Below, piece by piece: positions 63,949 to 64,000 of a DNA stretch of 64,000 nucleotides; the first letter of the stretch is position 1, and every line of letters starts with the position of its first letter. A model generated the notes under the pieces. The model ran no database searches, was not told where the DNA came from, and was given only the letters and a program-made list of their open reading frames with translations. This DNA comes from Ptychodera flava. Taxonomy: Eukaryota > Hemichordata > Enteropneusta > Ptychoderidae. The stretch lies in assembly GCF_041260155.1 (NCBI RefSeq), contig NC_091936.1:45175930-45239929 (forward strand), given 5' to 3'. Made by a program: the position numbers and the translations under genes.

Positions 63949-64000
63949 CTACAGAGATGAAGAAATGTCACATTGTCAATCATCGCATCATCTTTGAAAT

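Overview
The window is AT-rich animal nuclear DNA: protein genes split by GT-AG introns, long spacers and many small mobile-element relics. The gene set points to a marine invertebrate deuterostome: a sea-urchin-style arylsulfatase, a PKD1/REJ-type polycystin, and a Gmr1-like Ty3/gypsy element (a group described mainly from deuterostomes). Hemichordate, echinoderm or cephalochordate all fit; the sequence alone does not let me choose.

Layout. 90-505 (+): last two exons of an OLAH-like type II thioesterase, followed by its 3' UTR and a ten-copy 56-bp minisatellite (1865-2424). 3750-7150 (-): a complete five-exon arylsulfatase (509 aa) with the formylglycine CxPSR motif intact but an Asp replacing a normally conserved active-site His. 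10524-11849 (+): an intronless Tip60/KAT5-type MYST histone acetyltransferase of 441 aa. 12.2-19.7 kb: gene-free, with a cluster of palindromic (foldback) elements. 19972-63948 (-): 51 exons that join in one uninterrupted frame (10,026 nt, 3,341 aa plus stop) and encode the C-terminal part of a giant polycystin-1-family receptor/channel; its 5' end lies beyond the right edge.

In reading order the polycystin has eight PKD-like Ig folds, a REJ module interrupted by an acidic/Gly/Thr low-complexity insert carried on symmetric phase-1 exons, a GAIN/GPS autoproteolysis site (HL^T), TM1, PLAT, TM2-5, the polycystin (TOP) extracellular domain, a six-helix channel module, and a long cytoplasmic tail with coiled-coil-like, Cys-rich and basic parts. 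Its introns carry many repeats. The largest is a 5.45-kb Gmr1-like LTR retrotransposon (54421-59872, opposite orientation to the host gene) with nearly identical LTRs, a 4-bp ACTA target duplication and a tRNA-Pro-type primer site. Its coding region is frameshifted and has lost the reverse transcriptase core. TTAA-flanked, TTA-flanked and other terminal-inverted-repeat elements sit in other introns.

The genes do not form an operon or pathway. I found no CRISPR array, no convincing tRNA or rRNA gene, and no bacterial-type feature. The points most worth following up are the altered arylsulfatase active site, the H3-tail-like peptide in the KAT5 linker, the skippable exon block of the polycystin, and the Gmr1 gene order (integrase before RT/RNase H).
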